Below, in pieces: positions 1-9,130 of a stretch of 64,000 nucleotides of DNA (position 1 is the stretch's first letter; each line of letters begins with the position of its first letter). The translations under genes were made by a program, and so were the position numbers. Under the pieces are notes generated by a model. That model ran no database searches. It was not told where the DNA came from and saw only the letters and a list, made by a program, of their open reading frames with translations. This DNA comes from Zanthoxylum bungeanum (Eukaryota > Streptophyta > Magnoliopsida > Sapindales > Rutaceae): positions 124,001-188,000 of the forward strand of contig SKCR01038117.1 in NCBI GenBank assembly GCA_019454045.1, written 5' to 3'.

Positions 1-960
1 TCAGAAAAACAAACTGGACAAACAGTTTGCTCGTTTCCTGGAGATATTCAAAAAGCTGCACATCAACATCCCATTTGCAGAAGCCTTGGAACAAATGCCC
101 AGTTATGTCAAATTCATGAAAGACATCCTTTCACGAAAACGGAGATTGGGAGATTACGAGACAGTAGCATTGACGGAAGAATGCAGCGCCATCATTCAGA
201 GGAAGCTTCCCCCGAAGTTGAAAGATCCTGGCAGTTTCACAGTTTCATGAACCATTGGAGAACATTACATCGGTAAGGCCTTATGTGATTTAGGTGCCAG
301 TGTTAATTTAATGCCTTTTTCTATTTACAGGAAACTGCAAATTGGAGAAGCAATGCCTACTTCAGTTCTTTGCAACTTGCTGATCGAACACTCGCATTTC
401 CGAGAGGAGTCGTTGAAAATGTGCTGGTCAAAGTTGACAAACTCATCCTTCCAGCAGATTTTCATTCTTGACATGGAAGAAGACAAAGAAGTACCTATCA
501 TTCTTGGGAGACCATTTTTGGCTACAGGTAAAACTGTAATTGATGTGCAAAAAGGAGAACTAACCATGAAAGTGCAGGACCAAGAAGTGACATTTAATGT
601 TTTCAAAGCTATGAAATTCCGAGCGATGAAAAGGAAGAAAAAGAATGCTTCAGAGTTGATGTTATTGATAGTATCATTCAGGATACTGAGCCAAATCCTA
701 CGGATACACTTGAAGCTTGCATCACCAAACTGACTAACAGCGAGCTAGATGCTGAAATCCTGGAATGTATCAACTACCTTGACAAACCATTCCGATTCAA
801 AGCAACACCACCAGTTGAAAGCTTGGAACTGCCAAAGAAAGATCGAATCAAGCCTTCGATTGAAGAACCACCACAGCTGGAGCTGAAGTCACTTCCGAGC
901 CATCTCAGGTATGCATTTTTTGGAAACTCTTCTGAATTACCTGTTATTATTTTTCTTCTC
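1..960 (+). pseudogene. Element A gag tail and aspartic protease region, broken
   Basis: Frames in this stretch give the gag/protease linker (KLHINIPFAEAL, MPSYVKFMKDILSRKR), then DPGSFTV and the protease active-site stretch ALCDLGASVNLMPF near 280-320. In this clade the protease uses DLGAS rather than the more common DSGA. A TGA near 247 and several frameshifts (for example around 380-480 and 620-650, relative to the matching part of element C at 13064-14307) interrupt it. The part after 560 (VQKGELTMKVQDQEVTF) is the conserved linker before RT. Protease would cleave the gag-pol polyprotein in the virus-like particle; this copy cannot be translated in one frame. Confidence 0.8.
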
Positions 961-995
961 TAACATTGGAGCAGGAAGAAAAGTTGCTGAGAGGT

Positions 996-2193
996 TACGA
1001 AAGCACAAAAGAGCCATTGGCTGGACTATAGCAGACATTCGAGGCATTAGTCCATCATTTTGCATGCACAAGATTCTGATGAATGATGAATACAAACCCA
1101 CAGTGGAGCATCAACGGAGACTCAATCCAATCATGAAGGAAGTTGTGAAGAAGAAAGAAAGAAATCATCAAATGGTTGGATGCTGGCATCATTTACCCCA
1201 TCTCAGATAGCACTTGGGTAAGTTCCATGCAGTGTGTACCAAAGAAAGGAGGAATTAATGTGGTCACCAATGAAAAGAACGAGCTGATTCCAACAAGAAC
1301 GGTGACTGGATGGAGAGTATGCATGGATTAAGGAAGCTGAACAAAGCCACGAGAAAGGACCATTTTCCGCTGCCATTCATTGACCAGATGCTAGACAGAT
1401 TGGCAGGACATGAGTCTATGCTTTCTTTCTTGTGGATATTCAGGGTACAATCAGATTGCTATTGCCCCAGAAGATCAGGAGAAAACCACTTTTACATGTC
1501 CCTATGGTACTTTTGCTTTCCGCAGAATGCCATTTGGATTATGTAATGCTCCTGCTACATTTCAGCGTTGCATGATGGCCATCTTCTCAGACATGTTGGA
1601 GCAGAGTATGGAGGTTTTTATAGATGATTTTTCTGTGTTTGGAGATTCTTTTGACCATTGTTTGCAAAATTTGGAACATGTGTTACAAAGGTGCGAAGAT
1701 ACAAACCTGGTACTCAACTGGGAGAAATGCCACTTTATGGTGCAAGAAGGCATTGTTCTTGGACACCGGATCTCACAAAAGGGGATTGAGGTAGACAAAG
1801 CAAAGATAGAGACAATTGAAAAACTACCTCCACCAACATCTGTCAAAGGGATTCGGAGTTTTCTTGGACATGCAGGTTTTTACAGGAGATTTATCAAAGA
1901 CTTTTCCAAGATTGCCAAACCTCTTTGCAATCTTTTGGAAAAGGATGTGCCTTTCAATTTCACAAAAGATTGCCAGAAAGCTTTTGAAATCTTAAAACAG
2001 AAGCTGGTCTCTGCTCCCATCATTGTAGCACCAGATTGGACCCTTCCATTTGAGGTAATGTGTGATGCTAGTGATTTTGCTGTAGGTGCAGTTTTGGGAC
2101 AACGCAAAGCAAAGATTTTCCACACCATTTACTACTCCATCAGAACTCTGAATGAAGCTCAACTCAACTACACAACCACTGAAAAGGAGTTGT
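996..2193 (+). pseudogene. Element A reverse transcriptase, first copy of a tandem duplication
   Basis: This 1.2-kb stretch repeats almost entirely at 2194-3380: the sequence beginning TTACGAAAGCACAAAAGAGC occurs at both 996 and 2194. It encodes the RT region from [12 protein letters not shown] through [26 protein letters not shown] and the start of RNase H ([15 protein letters not shown]). It has its own lesions: an extra 4 bases in the GAAGAAGAAAGAAAG run near 1150, a lost base pair of the tyrosine codon near 1331, and a disturbed frame around 1412-1440. The open part (1410-2285) crosses the duplication joint. It stops before the distal RNase H and integrase parts, so it is an extra half-copy. 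Confidence 0.85.
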
Positions 2194-2262
2194 TACGAAA
2201 GCACAAAAGAGCCATTGGCTGGACTATAGCAGACATTCGAGGCATTAGTCCATCATTTTGCC

Positions 2263-4065
2263 ATGCACAAGATTCTGATGAATGATGAATACAAACCCAC
2301 AGTGGAGCATCAACGGAGACTCAATCCAATCATGAAGGAAGTTGTGAAGAAAGAAATCATCAAATGGTTGGATGCTGGCATCATTTACCCCATCTCAGAT
2401 AGCACTTGGGTAAGTCCCATGCAGTGTGTACCAAAGAAAGGAGGAATTACTGTGGTCACCAATGAAAAGAACGAGCTGATTCCAACAAGAACGGTGACTG
2501 GATGGAGAGTATGCATGGATTACAGGAAGCTGAACAAAGCCACGAGAAAGGACCATTTTCCGCTGCCATTCATTGACCAGATGCTAGACAAATTGGCAGG
2601 ACATGAGTTCTATTGCTTTCTTGATGGATATTCAGGGTACAATCAGATTGCTATTGCCCCAGAAGATCAGGAGAAAACCACTTTTACATGTCCCTATGGT
2701 ACTTTTGCTTTCCGCAGAATGCCATTTGGATTATGTAATGCTCCTGCTACATTTCAGCGTTGCATGATGGCCATCTTCTCAGACATGTTGGAGCAGAGTA
2801 TGGAGGTTTTTATAGATGATTTTTCTGTGTTGGAGATTCTTTTGACTTGTTTGCAAAATTTGGAACAGGTGTTACAAAGGTGCGAAGATACAAACCTGGT
2901 ACTCAACTGGGAGAAATGCCACTTTATGGTGCAAGAAGGCATTGTTCTTGGACACCGGATCTCACAAAAGGGGATTGAGGTAGACAAAGCAAAGATAGAG
3001 ACAATTGAAAAACTACCTCCACCAACATCTGTCAAAGGGATTCGGAGTTTTCTTGGACATGCAGGTTTTTACAGGAGATTTATCAAAGACTTTTCCAAGA
3101 TTGCCAAACCTCTTTGCAATCTTTTGGAAAAGGATGTGCCTTTCAATTTCACAAAAGATTGCCAGAAAGCTTTTGAAATCTTAAAACAAAAGCTGGTCTC
3201 TGCTCCCCTCATTGTAGCACCAGATTGGACCCTTCCATTTGAGGTAATGTGTGATGCTAGTGATTTTGCTGTAGGTGCAGTTTTGGGACAACGGAAAGCG
3301 AAGATTTTCCACACCATTTACTACTCCAGCAGAACTCTGAATGAAGCTCAACTCAACTACACAACCACTGAAAAGGAGTTGCTCGCAGTTGTGTACGCTT
3401 TTGACAAATTCCGCTCTTATCTGCTGGGTCCCAAAGTGGTGGTCTACACAGATCATTCAGCAATGAAATATCTGATCACAAAGAAAGATGCCAAACCCAG
3501 ATTGATCCGTTGGATACTTCTTTTGCAAGAATTCGACGTGGAGATTCGAGACAGGAAAGGAACAGAAAATCAGGTGGCAGATCATCTATCAAGTCAAGCT
3601 CGAGAATGGAGAACAGCTGACAAAGATCCATCAATCAAAGAAACTTTTCCAGATAAACAACTGTTTTCCATAAATCAACAGGAAGTCCCTTGGTATGCTG
3701 ACTATGTCAATTATATTGTGTCAGGAAAATGGCCGTTGGAATGGACAACTCAGCAACGGAAGAAGTTCTTCAAAGAAGTCAAGCATTATGTCTGGGATGA
3801 ACCATACATGTTTAAACGCTGTGCTGATCAATTATTAAGACGGTGCATTCCACAGGAGGAAATCAACAGTGTTTTGCAACACTGTCATTCATCACCATAC
3901 GGTGGACACTTCAGCGGAAACAAAACTGCAGCCAAAGTCCTTCAATCAGGTTTATTCTGGCCCACACTTTTTAAAGATGCTTATCTTTTTGCTTTTCAAT
4001 GTGACAGGTGCCAGAGAACGGGGAATATTTCCAGGAGAACGAAGGACCATTGCAAAACATTCTAG
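2263..4065 (+). CDS. Element A pol: RT, RNase H and integrase zinc finger, 600-codon open frame
   Basis: The longest open frame in the window. Residues about 1-120 are RT fingers/palm ([34 protein letters not shown]), catalytic FIDD lies near 183-186, RNase H begins near 329 ([14 protein letters not shown]) with TEKELLAV and YTDHSA following (about 396) and NQVADHLS closing it. The integrase zinc-binding part follows from about 540 ([15 protein letters not shown], then CDRCQR near 580). Indels near 2830-2850 turn the usual SVFGDSFDHC into an altered stretch but restore the frame. The start chosen is the first ATG after a one-base insertion at about 2262 that separates it from upstream RT residues, so this is not a native start. 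RT, RNase H and integrase would act in the retrotransposon particle; here the integrase continues out of frame. Confidence 0.85.
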   Translation: MHKILMNDEYKPTVEHQRRLNPIMKEVVKKEIIKWLDAGIIYPISDSTWVSPMQCVPKKGGITVVTNEKNELIPTRTVTGWRVCMDYRKLNKATRKDHFPLPFIDQMLDKLAGHEFYCFLDGYSGYNQIAIAPEDQEKTTFTCPYGTFAFRRMPFGLCNAPATFQRCMMAIFSDMLEQSMEVFIDDFSVLEILLTCLQNLEQVLQRCEDTNLVLNWEKCHFMVQEGIVLGHRISQKGIEVDKAKIETIEKLPPPTSVKGIRSFLGHAGFYRRFIKDFSKIAKPLCNLLEKDVPFNFTKDCQKAFEILKQKLVSAPLIVAPDWTLPFEVMCDASDFAVGAVLGQRKAKIFHTIYYSSRTLNEAQLNYTTTEKELLAVVYAFDKFRSYLLGPKVVVYTDHSAMKYLITKKDAKPRLIRWILLLQEFDVEIRDRKGTENQVADHLSSQAREWRTADKDPSIKETFPDKQLFSINQQEVPWYADYVNYIVSGKWPLEWTTQQRKKFFKEVKHYVWDEPYMFKRCADQLLRRCIPQEEINSVLQHCHSSPYGGHFSGNKTAAKVLQSGLFWPTLFKDAYLFAFQCDRCQRTGNISRRTKDHCKTF

Positions 4066-4990
4066 AAGTGGAAATATTTGATGTATGGGGTATTGATTTC
4101 ATGGGACCCTTTGTTCCATCATTTGGAACCTGTACATCCTGGTTGCTGTAGACTACGTCTCCAAATGGGTTGAAGCAATTGCACTGCCATCCAATGACTC
4201 AAAAGTTGTGATCAAATTCATAAAGAAGAACATTTTCACTCGATTCGGAACACCTCGGGCAATTATCAGCGATGGTGGCTCACATTTCTGTAACAAATAC
4301 TTCGATGCACTCATATCCAAATACGGATTAACTCACAAAGTTGCCACAGCTTACCATCCACAGTCAAATGGACAGTTGAAGTTTCAAACAGGGAATCAAG
4401 AGAATCCTAGAAAGAACCATTGGATCAACAATGAGGGACTGGTCAACAAAACTAGATGATGCATTATGGGCCTAACCGAACACTTACAAAACACCCATTG
4501 GTATTCCCCATATCGATTGGTGTTTGGGAAAGCATGCCATCTGCCAGTTGAGCTTGAACACAAGGCGTACTGGGCACTGAAGAAGTTAATCTTGATTCAC
4601 AAGCTGCAGGAGAGAAAAGATTTCACCAACTCAATGAATTGGAGGAATTTCGCTACAGGCTTATGAGAATGCCAAATTATACAAGGAAAAGACCAAAAAA
4701 TGGCATGACCGAAAAATAGTGCACAGACATTTGGAACCAAGGCAGCAGTGTTGTTGTACAACTCGAGGTTAAAACTTTTCCCTGGAAAGTTAAAATCTAG
4801 GTGGTCCGGACCATTTGTGATCACTCAGGTTTTACCATATGGAGCTGTTGAGTTACAGATCCCAATACCAACAACACATTCAAAGTTAACAGTCAGCGTG
4901 TCAAGCACTACTGGGGAGAATCATTTGAGCGACAAAAAGAAAGTGTCACACTTTCAGATCCAGCATAAACGTTCGAGCAGTCACGTCTAG
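4066..4990 (+). pseudogene. Element A integrase core and C-terminal domain, broken
   Basis: Fragments in several frames show the DDE core: [11 protein letters not shown] at about 4080-4110 (first Asp), IISDGGSHF near 4262 (second Asp) and HPQSNGQ near 4355 just before the Glu region, which is frameshifted. Then [27 protein letters not shown] (in shorter pieces, 4500-4590) and the chromatin-side tail [18 protein letters not shown] (4755-4810). The tail HYWGE is followed by a stop near 4988. Integrase would insert the cDNA into the genome. Several single-base losses, for example near 4057-4140 and 4440-4470, make this copy inactive. Confidence 0.8.
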
Positions 4991-5072
4991 CTGACGACTT
5001 TAAACTTAACGCTCGCAGGGAGGCAACCCATGCAATTTTTGTATATATTGTGATTTGATGAGATTTAATTTT

Positions 5073-5091
5073 GTGTGTTTAGTTTTTGCAG
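5073..5091 (+). promoter_or_regulatory. Splice-acceptor-like site before ORF-X in element A
   Basis: A pyrimidine-rich stretch ends in TTTTTGCAG at 5091, 16 bases upstream of the first ATG of ORF-X (5108). Element B has the same arrangement at 19221-19238. A similar acceptor-like TTTGTGTTTCAG precedes gag in B and C. This would suit expression of the 3' ORFs from a spliced subgenomic RNA, as described for env-like ORFs of some plant Gypsy elements. The site is seen; splicing is inferred. Confidence 0.4.
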
Positions 5092-5107
5092 ATTAAGTCA
5101 TTTCAAG

Positions 5108-5656
5108 ATGGAAGAAGCTCTCGCAAATATTCACAAACAATTTCCTTCTCTCCCTCAAAAATCTCTAATGAAAGTTTACAAAGCTCGCTTGGAACGGATG
5201 AGGTTACTAACAATCCATGGTGTGCCCAATGACATTCGTTGGGTAATTGAAGCACGAGTCCGATTGGCAGGTGAGTCTTCTGAATCTTTTATTTCACATC
5301 TGTCTGGTTTTTGGAAGAAGCACCTATGCAAAGAAACGTAGAGCTAAACAAATGGATGTTTGTTACAAATGTGCACGTTGGAATTGCAATACTCGTTGTC
5401 GTTCTTTAGGAATGGTGTCTGTTAATCGCGAAGACAAAATTAAATTCATTAGGGATGGCTTGAGTAAGGAGTCTTTAGATGATATATCTTCGACTCTTAA
5501 GACGCATCCCGGTGGATATGTTCACATAAACTTTCGCAGATTACATACACAATATCAAAAGAAAGACAACAGTTAAGTCTTGGGAATCTGACTAAAAAAG
5601 ACCCTGTTTGCCAATTTATAAGAAAATTGGATGGGAAGCTTGTCCCTGACGCATAG
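5108..5656 (+). pseudogene. ORF-X of element A: unknown protein with cysteine cluster, frameshifted
   Basis: I do not recognise this family. Aligned by eye with the element B copy it spans about 180 codons from MEEALANIHKQFPSLPQKSL to KLVPDA and a stop at 5654. Visible parts: a basic N-terminal helix (KARLERM), a segment VIEARVRLAGESS, a cluster CYKCARWNCNTRC (spacing C-x2-C-x4-C-x3-C, possibly zinc binding), then DKIKFIRDGLSKESLDDIS and a charged C-terminal part. At least two frameshifts (near 5310-5340 and 5520-5540) break it. It lies between integrase and the LOG-like gene, where Athila relatives may carry an env-like ORF, but it shows no signal peptide or membrane segment. Confidence 0.6.
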
Positions 5657-5897
5657 ACGTTAATTAAGCTGTAAATTCTTGTACATATTATATCTCTTTG
5701 TCTTTTCTAATAATTGTTATTTGTTTGTTTTGTTTTTATTTTCTCCGATGGATCCAGATTTGTTGACTATCACGATCTATTTTACTATTTTGCTACTAAT
5801 CGTCCTTTGGAAGATACTTGTGCTATTTTCACTCACCCTTTTCAGGTATTATAAATTCAACTCATCATTGCACTTTTGAAGACATCCAGAGTAAAAA

Positions 5898-6560
5898 ATG
5901 GAAACCACTTCAAGAAGACGAGTTGAAAAACATTTGTGTGTTTTGCGGTAGTACTGTTTGTACTAAACCACAATACATAGAAGCAGCACAGGAATTGGTC
6001 GAGTCTTAGCTGTAAGGAATATGCACTTAATATATGGAGGAGGCAATCTTGGACTAATGGGGATTGTTTCAAAGGCCGTACAGGAAGGAGGCAGTCACGT
6101 TTTGGGAATCATCCCAAAACCCTTGGCAGAGGCAAATCTTATTGAACCATCAAACGGAGAGGAACTGATCGTACAAGGTATGTCTGAACGACTGATAGAA
6201 ATGATTAACCGTGCTGATGCTTTTATTGCTTTGCCAGGTGGCTTGGGCACATTGGAGGAAATTTTTATTGTACTATCTTGGGCGAACCTAAACATACACC
6301 AGAAACCAATTGGGCTGTACAACGTTGATGGGTTTATGATTTTCTTTGTGTGTTTCTTGATGATGCTCGAAGAAATGGGTTCGTGTCAAAACCTTAAAAA
6401 GAAATCCTCTTTACTGCCAGGAACTGCTCCAGATCTGATTGACCAACTCATAGCCTATGAACCAAAAGTTGACCAATCATATCAAAGATAAATTGGTCCG
6501 AGGACGATCGTGGTAAGAGGCGTAGAATTAATCTGGATCTTAACCTTAAATTGTCCTGTA
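5898..6560 (+). pseudogene. LOG-like: LOG-like cytokinin riboside 5'-monophosphate phosphoribohydrolase in element A, broken
   Basis: LOG enzymes release the active cytokinin base from its riboside 5'-monophosphate in the cytosol. The fragments show the family's order: NH2-terminal ICVFCGS, YGGGNLGLMGIVSKAV, LGIIPKPL, ERLIEM and the signature PGGLGTLEE (about 6235-6260), then NVDGF and a C-terminal helix; length is about 195-215 codons, normal for LOG. The conserved Glu of PGGxGTxEE and the Arg of the RK/ER motif are present. No introns are seen although plant LOG genes are intron-rich, so it looks mRNA-derived. Breaks: an extra A in 5926-5930, losses near 5997 and 6332, and a gain near 6419. 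The central catalytic part 6021-6330 remains open. The frame once seems to have continued to about 6560. Confidence 0.85.
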
Positions 6561-7105
6561 GAATTTCAGCTAACCAGGTATTATTTTCTAAACTCTTCTT
6601 CTACTGTTTAAGACATTGGGGACAATGTCTCATTTAGGTTTGGGGGTGATGATGTATAGTTAAGTACTTGTTTGTATTGTGTTTTTTTTTTTTTTTTTTT
6701 TTTAGTCCAAAATTTTTCGAAAAATACAAAAAAAAAATTGAAAAATTTTCAAAAATTACAAAAATATTTTGCATTTTTGTGTTTTTATTTTGACTAAAAA
6801 GGTGAAATTGGTAAGAGATAGCCGAGTAAGGAGTTTCCACTCCTGAGACGTATCTCCAACCTTTTTTGAAACAAGTTAATTTTTTGTTTATTTCATTTTA
6901 AATTATTTAATTTGTGAATTCTCCATAATACTGACTAAAATGGATCTTCATATGCTTAGTTGGCAGGTATTATCAACATACATGGAACATACAGACATGA
7001 GCTGTAATTGAAAAGTTTGTAATATTCCGTGCTTAGTTTAATTGGAGGAAGCATCTATAAATAGTAATGGAAAAAAAAAATTTCTGATTTACAAAAATAA
7101 AGTAT
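6561..7105 (+). other. Element A non-coding 3' region with internal polypurine-like tract
   Basis: No gene is visible. It holds a palindromic stretch ACATTGGGGACAATGT (about 6613-6628) directly before GGTTTGGGGGTG at 6637-6648, a second copy of the motif that also primes the LTR at 7899. Next come a T run and A-rich stretches (6685-6780) that fold back on each other around TTTTTCGAAAAA. Element B has the same order at about 20700-20950. Such a central polypurine-like tract is common in Athila/Tat elements. Confidence 0.6.
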
Positions 7106-7335
7106 CTAAGATCCGGGTTATTAAGTCTGTAAGGGTGTTTTAACACCTAGTGCCCTAAAACCAACTGGTTTGGGAGTCACTGGCCCAAAGCTCGCTACAT
7201 GGATCGAATATGCTACAAAATATATATATATATCTGAAGTCTGAGTAATTAAGTTCGTAGGGGTGTCTTAACACCTGGTGCCCTAAAGCCAACTGGTTTG
7301 GGAGCCACCGACCTAAAGCTCGCTACATAGACGGA
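7106..7335 (+). repeat. Tandem hairpin module, two units, element A
   Basis: Two units of about 105 bases (7106-7210 and 7233-7335) share the same order: a TTAAGT segment, the hairpin GGTGTTTTAACACC (7134-7147; GGTGTCTTAACACC at 7262-7275), GTGCCCTAAA, a second hairpin around CCAACTGGTTTGG, then GAGCCACCGACC-type sequence and CTCGCTACAT. Element B carries both units too (21222-21445). The hairpin stems are kept while loops and linkers vary, which suggests a structured RNA element of the 3' untranslated region. Confidence 0.6.
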
Positions 7336-7898
7336 AGGTATTGTATATAAATAAAAAGTCAAAATTCAGAAAAAGCAAAAAAAAAATATCAGAAAAATGA
7401 GAAAAATTATTTCATTGCTACAAAAAGGTGTGAAATCTGATAGAACTTTAGGACAAAAATATTACTCTCTTATCAACTGCACTTATGACTGTTGTGGGCA
7501 AAAATGAGTTGTTTAATATTTTGTTGGTTGTGTATATGAAGAATGGTAAAAAATAATCGGAGAATTTACTTATTCGGTAATTTAGAAAGAAACAAAACAA
7601 CTAGTAACTTGGAGTAGAAGTTTCACCTAATTAGTCACTAACATCTTTATTCTCTTTTCGCTTGTCTTTTTGCTTTTTGTGTGCATTAGTTTTACTACCT
7701 TTTTTTACTTTTGTAAAATGTTTGTGGGTATCATTGCTGTAAACCCTCACGAGACTACAACTCGTCCACTAGGGACACCTAGGGGTTTAAAGGGTTGTTG
7801 CATATGCTAAATGCAACCGTGATCCCTATGAAAATGGCTTAGTTAAATTTTATTCTGTTATTTTATTCTGTATTTTGCTCGAGGACTAGCAAAATGTT
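7336..7898 (+). other. Element A 3' non-coding region with decayed short ORF and conserved block
   Basis: A stretch near 7437-7600 matches the 69-codon open frame of element B at 21535-21744 but is frameshifted here. A strongly conserved block at 7725-7840 (CCCTCACGAGACTACAACTC, CACTAGGGACACC, then TTGCATATGCTAAATGCAACC) reappears at 21830-21925. It has short inverted repeats (CGAG...CTCG, TTGCAT...ATGCAA). No gene recognised. Confidence 0.5.
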
Positions 7899-7911
7899 AG
7901 GTTTGGGGGTG
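7899..7911 (+). promoter_or_regulatory. Polypurine tract of element A
   Basis: AGGTTTGGGGGTG lies directly against the LTR start TGATGAGTGG. In LTR retrotransposons this purine-rich RNA resists RNase H and primes plus-strand DNA. The same sequence and spacing occur before the 3' LTR of element B (21998-22010). Confidence 0.8.
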
Positions 7912-8096
7912 TGATGAGTGGTATTTATATCACTATTTCCCACTCATTTAATCTAATATTTTGTATAGTTTCTTGAGTTTTGTGAATATTTTGATATGTT
8001 TTTGTGTTATTTTGTAGATAAATAAAGTTTCAGACATTCTGGAGGTGATTTGGAGCAAAATAGTGAAAATTGGCGAAAAAGGGCATTTTGGTAATT

Positions 8097-8545
8097 TCCA
8101 GCGTCGCGCCGCCCAGACCTTCCGCGTCGCGACGCCCAGTGTGCGCCGAATCTGCTAACGTGCGCCGGGTCACACTGTCAGAATTTGAGAAGTCTGACTT
8201 TGCTAACGTGCGCCGTAACACGTGTCACCATCACATCCAATCTGCTAACGTGCACCGTACCACGTGTCAACATCATATGCTGCCGACACTCAGACTTGAC
8301 ACGTGTCGCCTCGTCATCAGCCATGTCAGCGGTCAACGAGTCAACTTTGCCATGTGTCATCACACACGTCATCGCCACGCAGCGCCACGTCAGCATGACG
8401 TCATCATGATGTCATCACAATAATTGAGTTTTAGCCGCCTTGCCACGTGTCGCGTGAACAGTCAGCCGCCATGACGCGTGTCGCCTCCTCAGCGTGCCAC
8501 GTCTTACTATTCAGCGTCGCGACGCTGATCTGGCGTCGCGACGCT
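8097..8545 (+). promoter_or_regulatory. GC-rich U3 promoter region with G-box/ABRE-like motifs and palindromes
   Basis: ACGTGTC occurs exactly four times (8220, 8262, 8301, 8445), twice within a CACGTG core; this is an ABRE/G-box-like motif. Three perfect 12-bp palindromes GCGTCGCGACGC lie at 8124, 8514 and 8533, the last two flanking 19 bases apart. GCTAACGTGC recurs at about 8154, 8203 and 8244. The whole block ends about 15 bases before the TATA box. Binding by bZIP-type factors is known for ACGTG cores; regulation here is inferred. Confidence 0.55.
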
Positions 8546-8560
8546 GGCACCAAAATTTTC

Positions 8561-8568
8561 TATAAATA
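8561..8568 (+). promoter_or_regulatory. TATA box in element A LTR
   Basis: TATAAATA, preceded by the GC-rich promoter block and followed after about 25-30 bases by a pyrimidine-rich CTCTCTCTCCC stretch suitable for a transcription start. LTRs of element B have TATAAATA in a similar place (14927, 22613). Confidence 0.7.
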
Positions 8569-8866
8569 CTGCGCGAAATTTCAGATTTTGATATTATTCT
8601 CTCTCTCCCAATTCCGTGTAAAGAGAGTTTCTCTCCCTAAAAAAATTTTAGTTTTTAATTTTTTTTACTTTTGTAATTTAATTTTAATTACTTTTTGTAA
8701 TAATAATAGTTTACTTTCTTTATTTTTTACAGTTTTTACTATTTACCATGAGGAGGTAATTTCCCCAGCTAGGGTGAAAGGTAAATCTTTTACTGTTGCT
8801 ATTTAGTTTAATCTCCCTTAAAAATAATATATTTACTAATTAAAATGCTGATTAATAAAGGATACC

Positions 8867-9130
8867 GCTATATTGGTCGGTTGGCAATTTAATTTAATCT
8901 GGTTTAAACTTGACTTAATAAGGAAACCGCTATATTGGTCGGTTGGTAAATTTATTTTCTGTTGGTTTGAACCTGATTATCAAGGATACCGCCAGATTTG
9001 TAGGTTGGTAAATTTTATTTTGGTACCGCCTTTATGGCTGGATTATGGACAAATATTACCGCCTATATGGCTGGTTGGACTTAATTTGACTTAATCAGGA
9101 TACCGCCAGATTGGTCGGTTGATTAAATAA
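8867..9130 (+). repeat. LTR minisatellite with GGATACCGCC and GGTCGGTTGG cores
   Basis: Five to six degenerate units of roughly 40-70 bases, each with GATACCGC(C/T), a short A/T spacer, and (G)GTCGGTTGG or GGCTGGTTGG, separated by AATTTAATTTG-like linkers. The same unit family is in both element B LTRs (15253-15400 and 22937-23080), so it is an old part of the LTR and not a chance expansion. Confidence 0.65.

Noticed and set aside
1410..2285. 291-codon frame as a separate RT gene
   Set aside because: It is the first half-copy of a tandem duplication and crosses the duplication joint; it is described as a pseudogene.
5108..5656. ORF-X as an env gene
   Set aside because: The position fits, but no signal peptide, membrane segment or glycoprotein-like features are visible, and the cysteine cluster suggests a soluble protein.
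5898..6560. LOG as a resident host gene
   Set aside because: Both LOG copies lie between integrase and the 3' LTR of an element, have no introns, and carry stops or frameshifts; they belong to the elements.
8070..8423. 117-codon frame in element A LTR
   Set aside because: It lies in the GC-rich promoter region, has a biased composition from repeated CACGT and CGCG motifs, and is not conserved in the element C LTR pieces.
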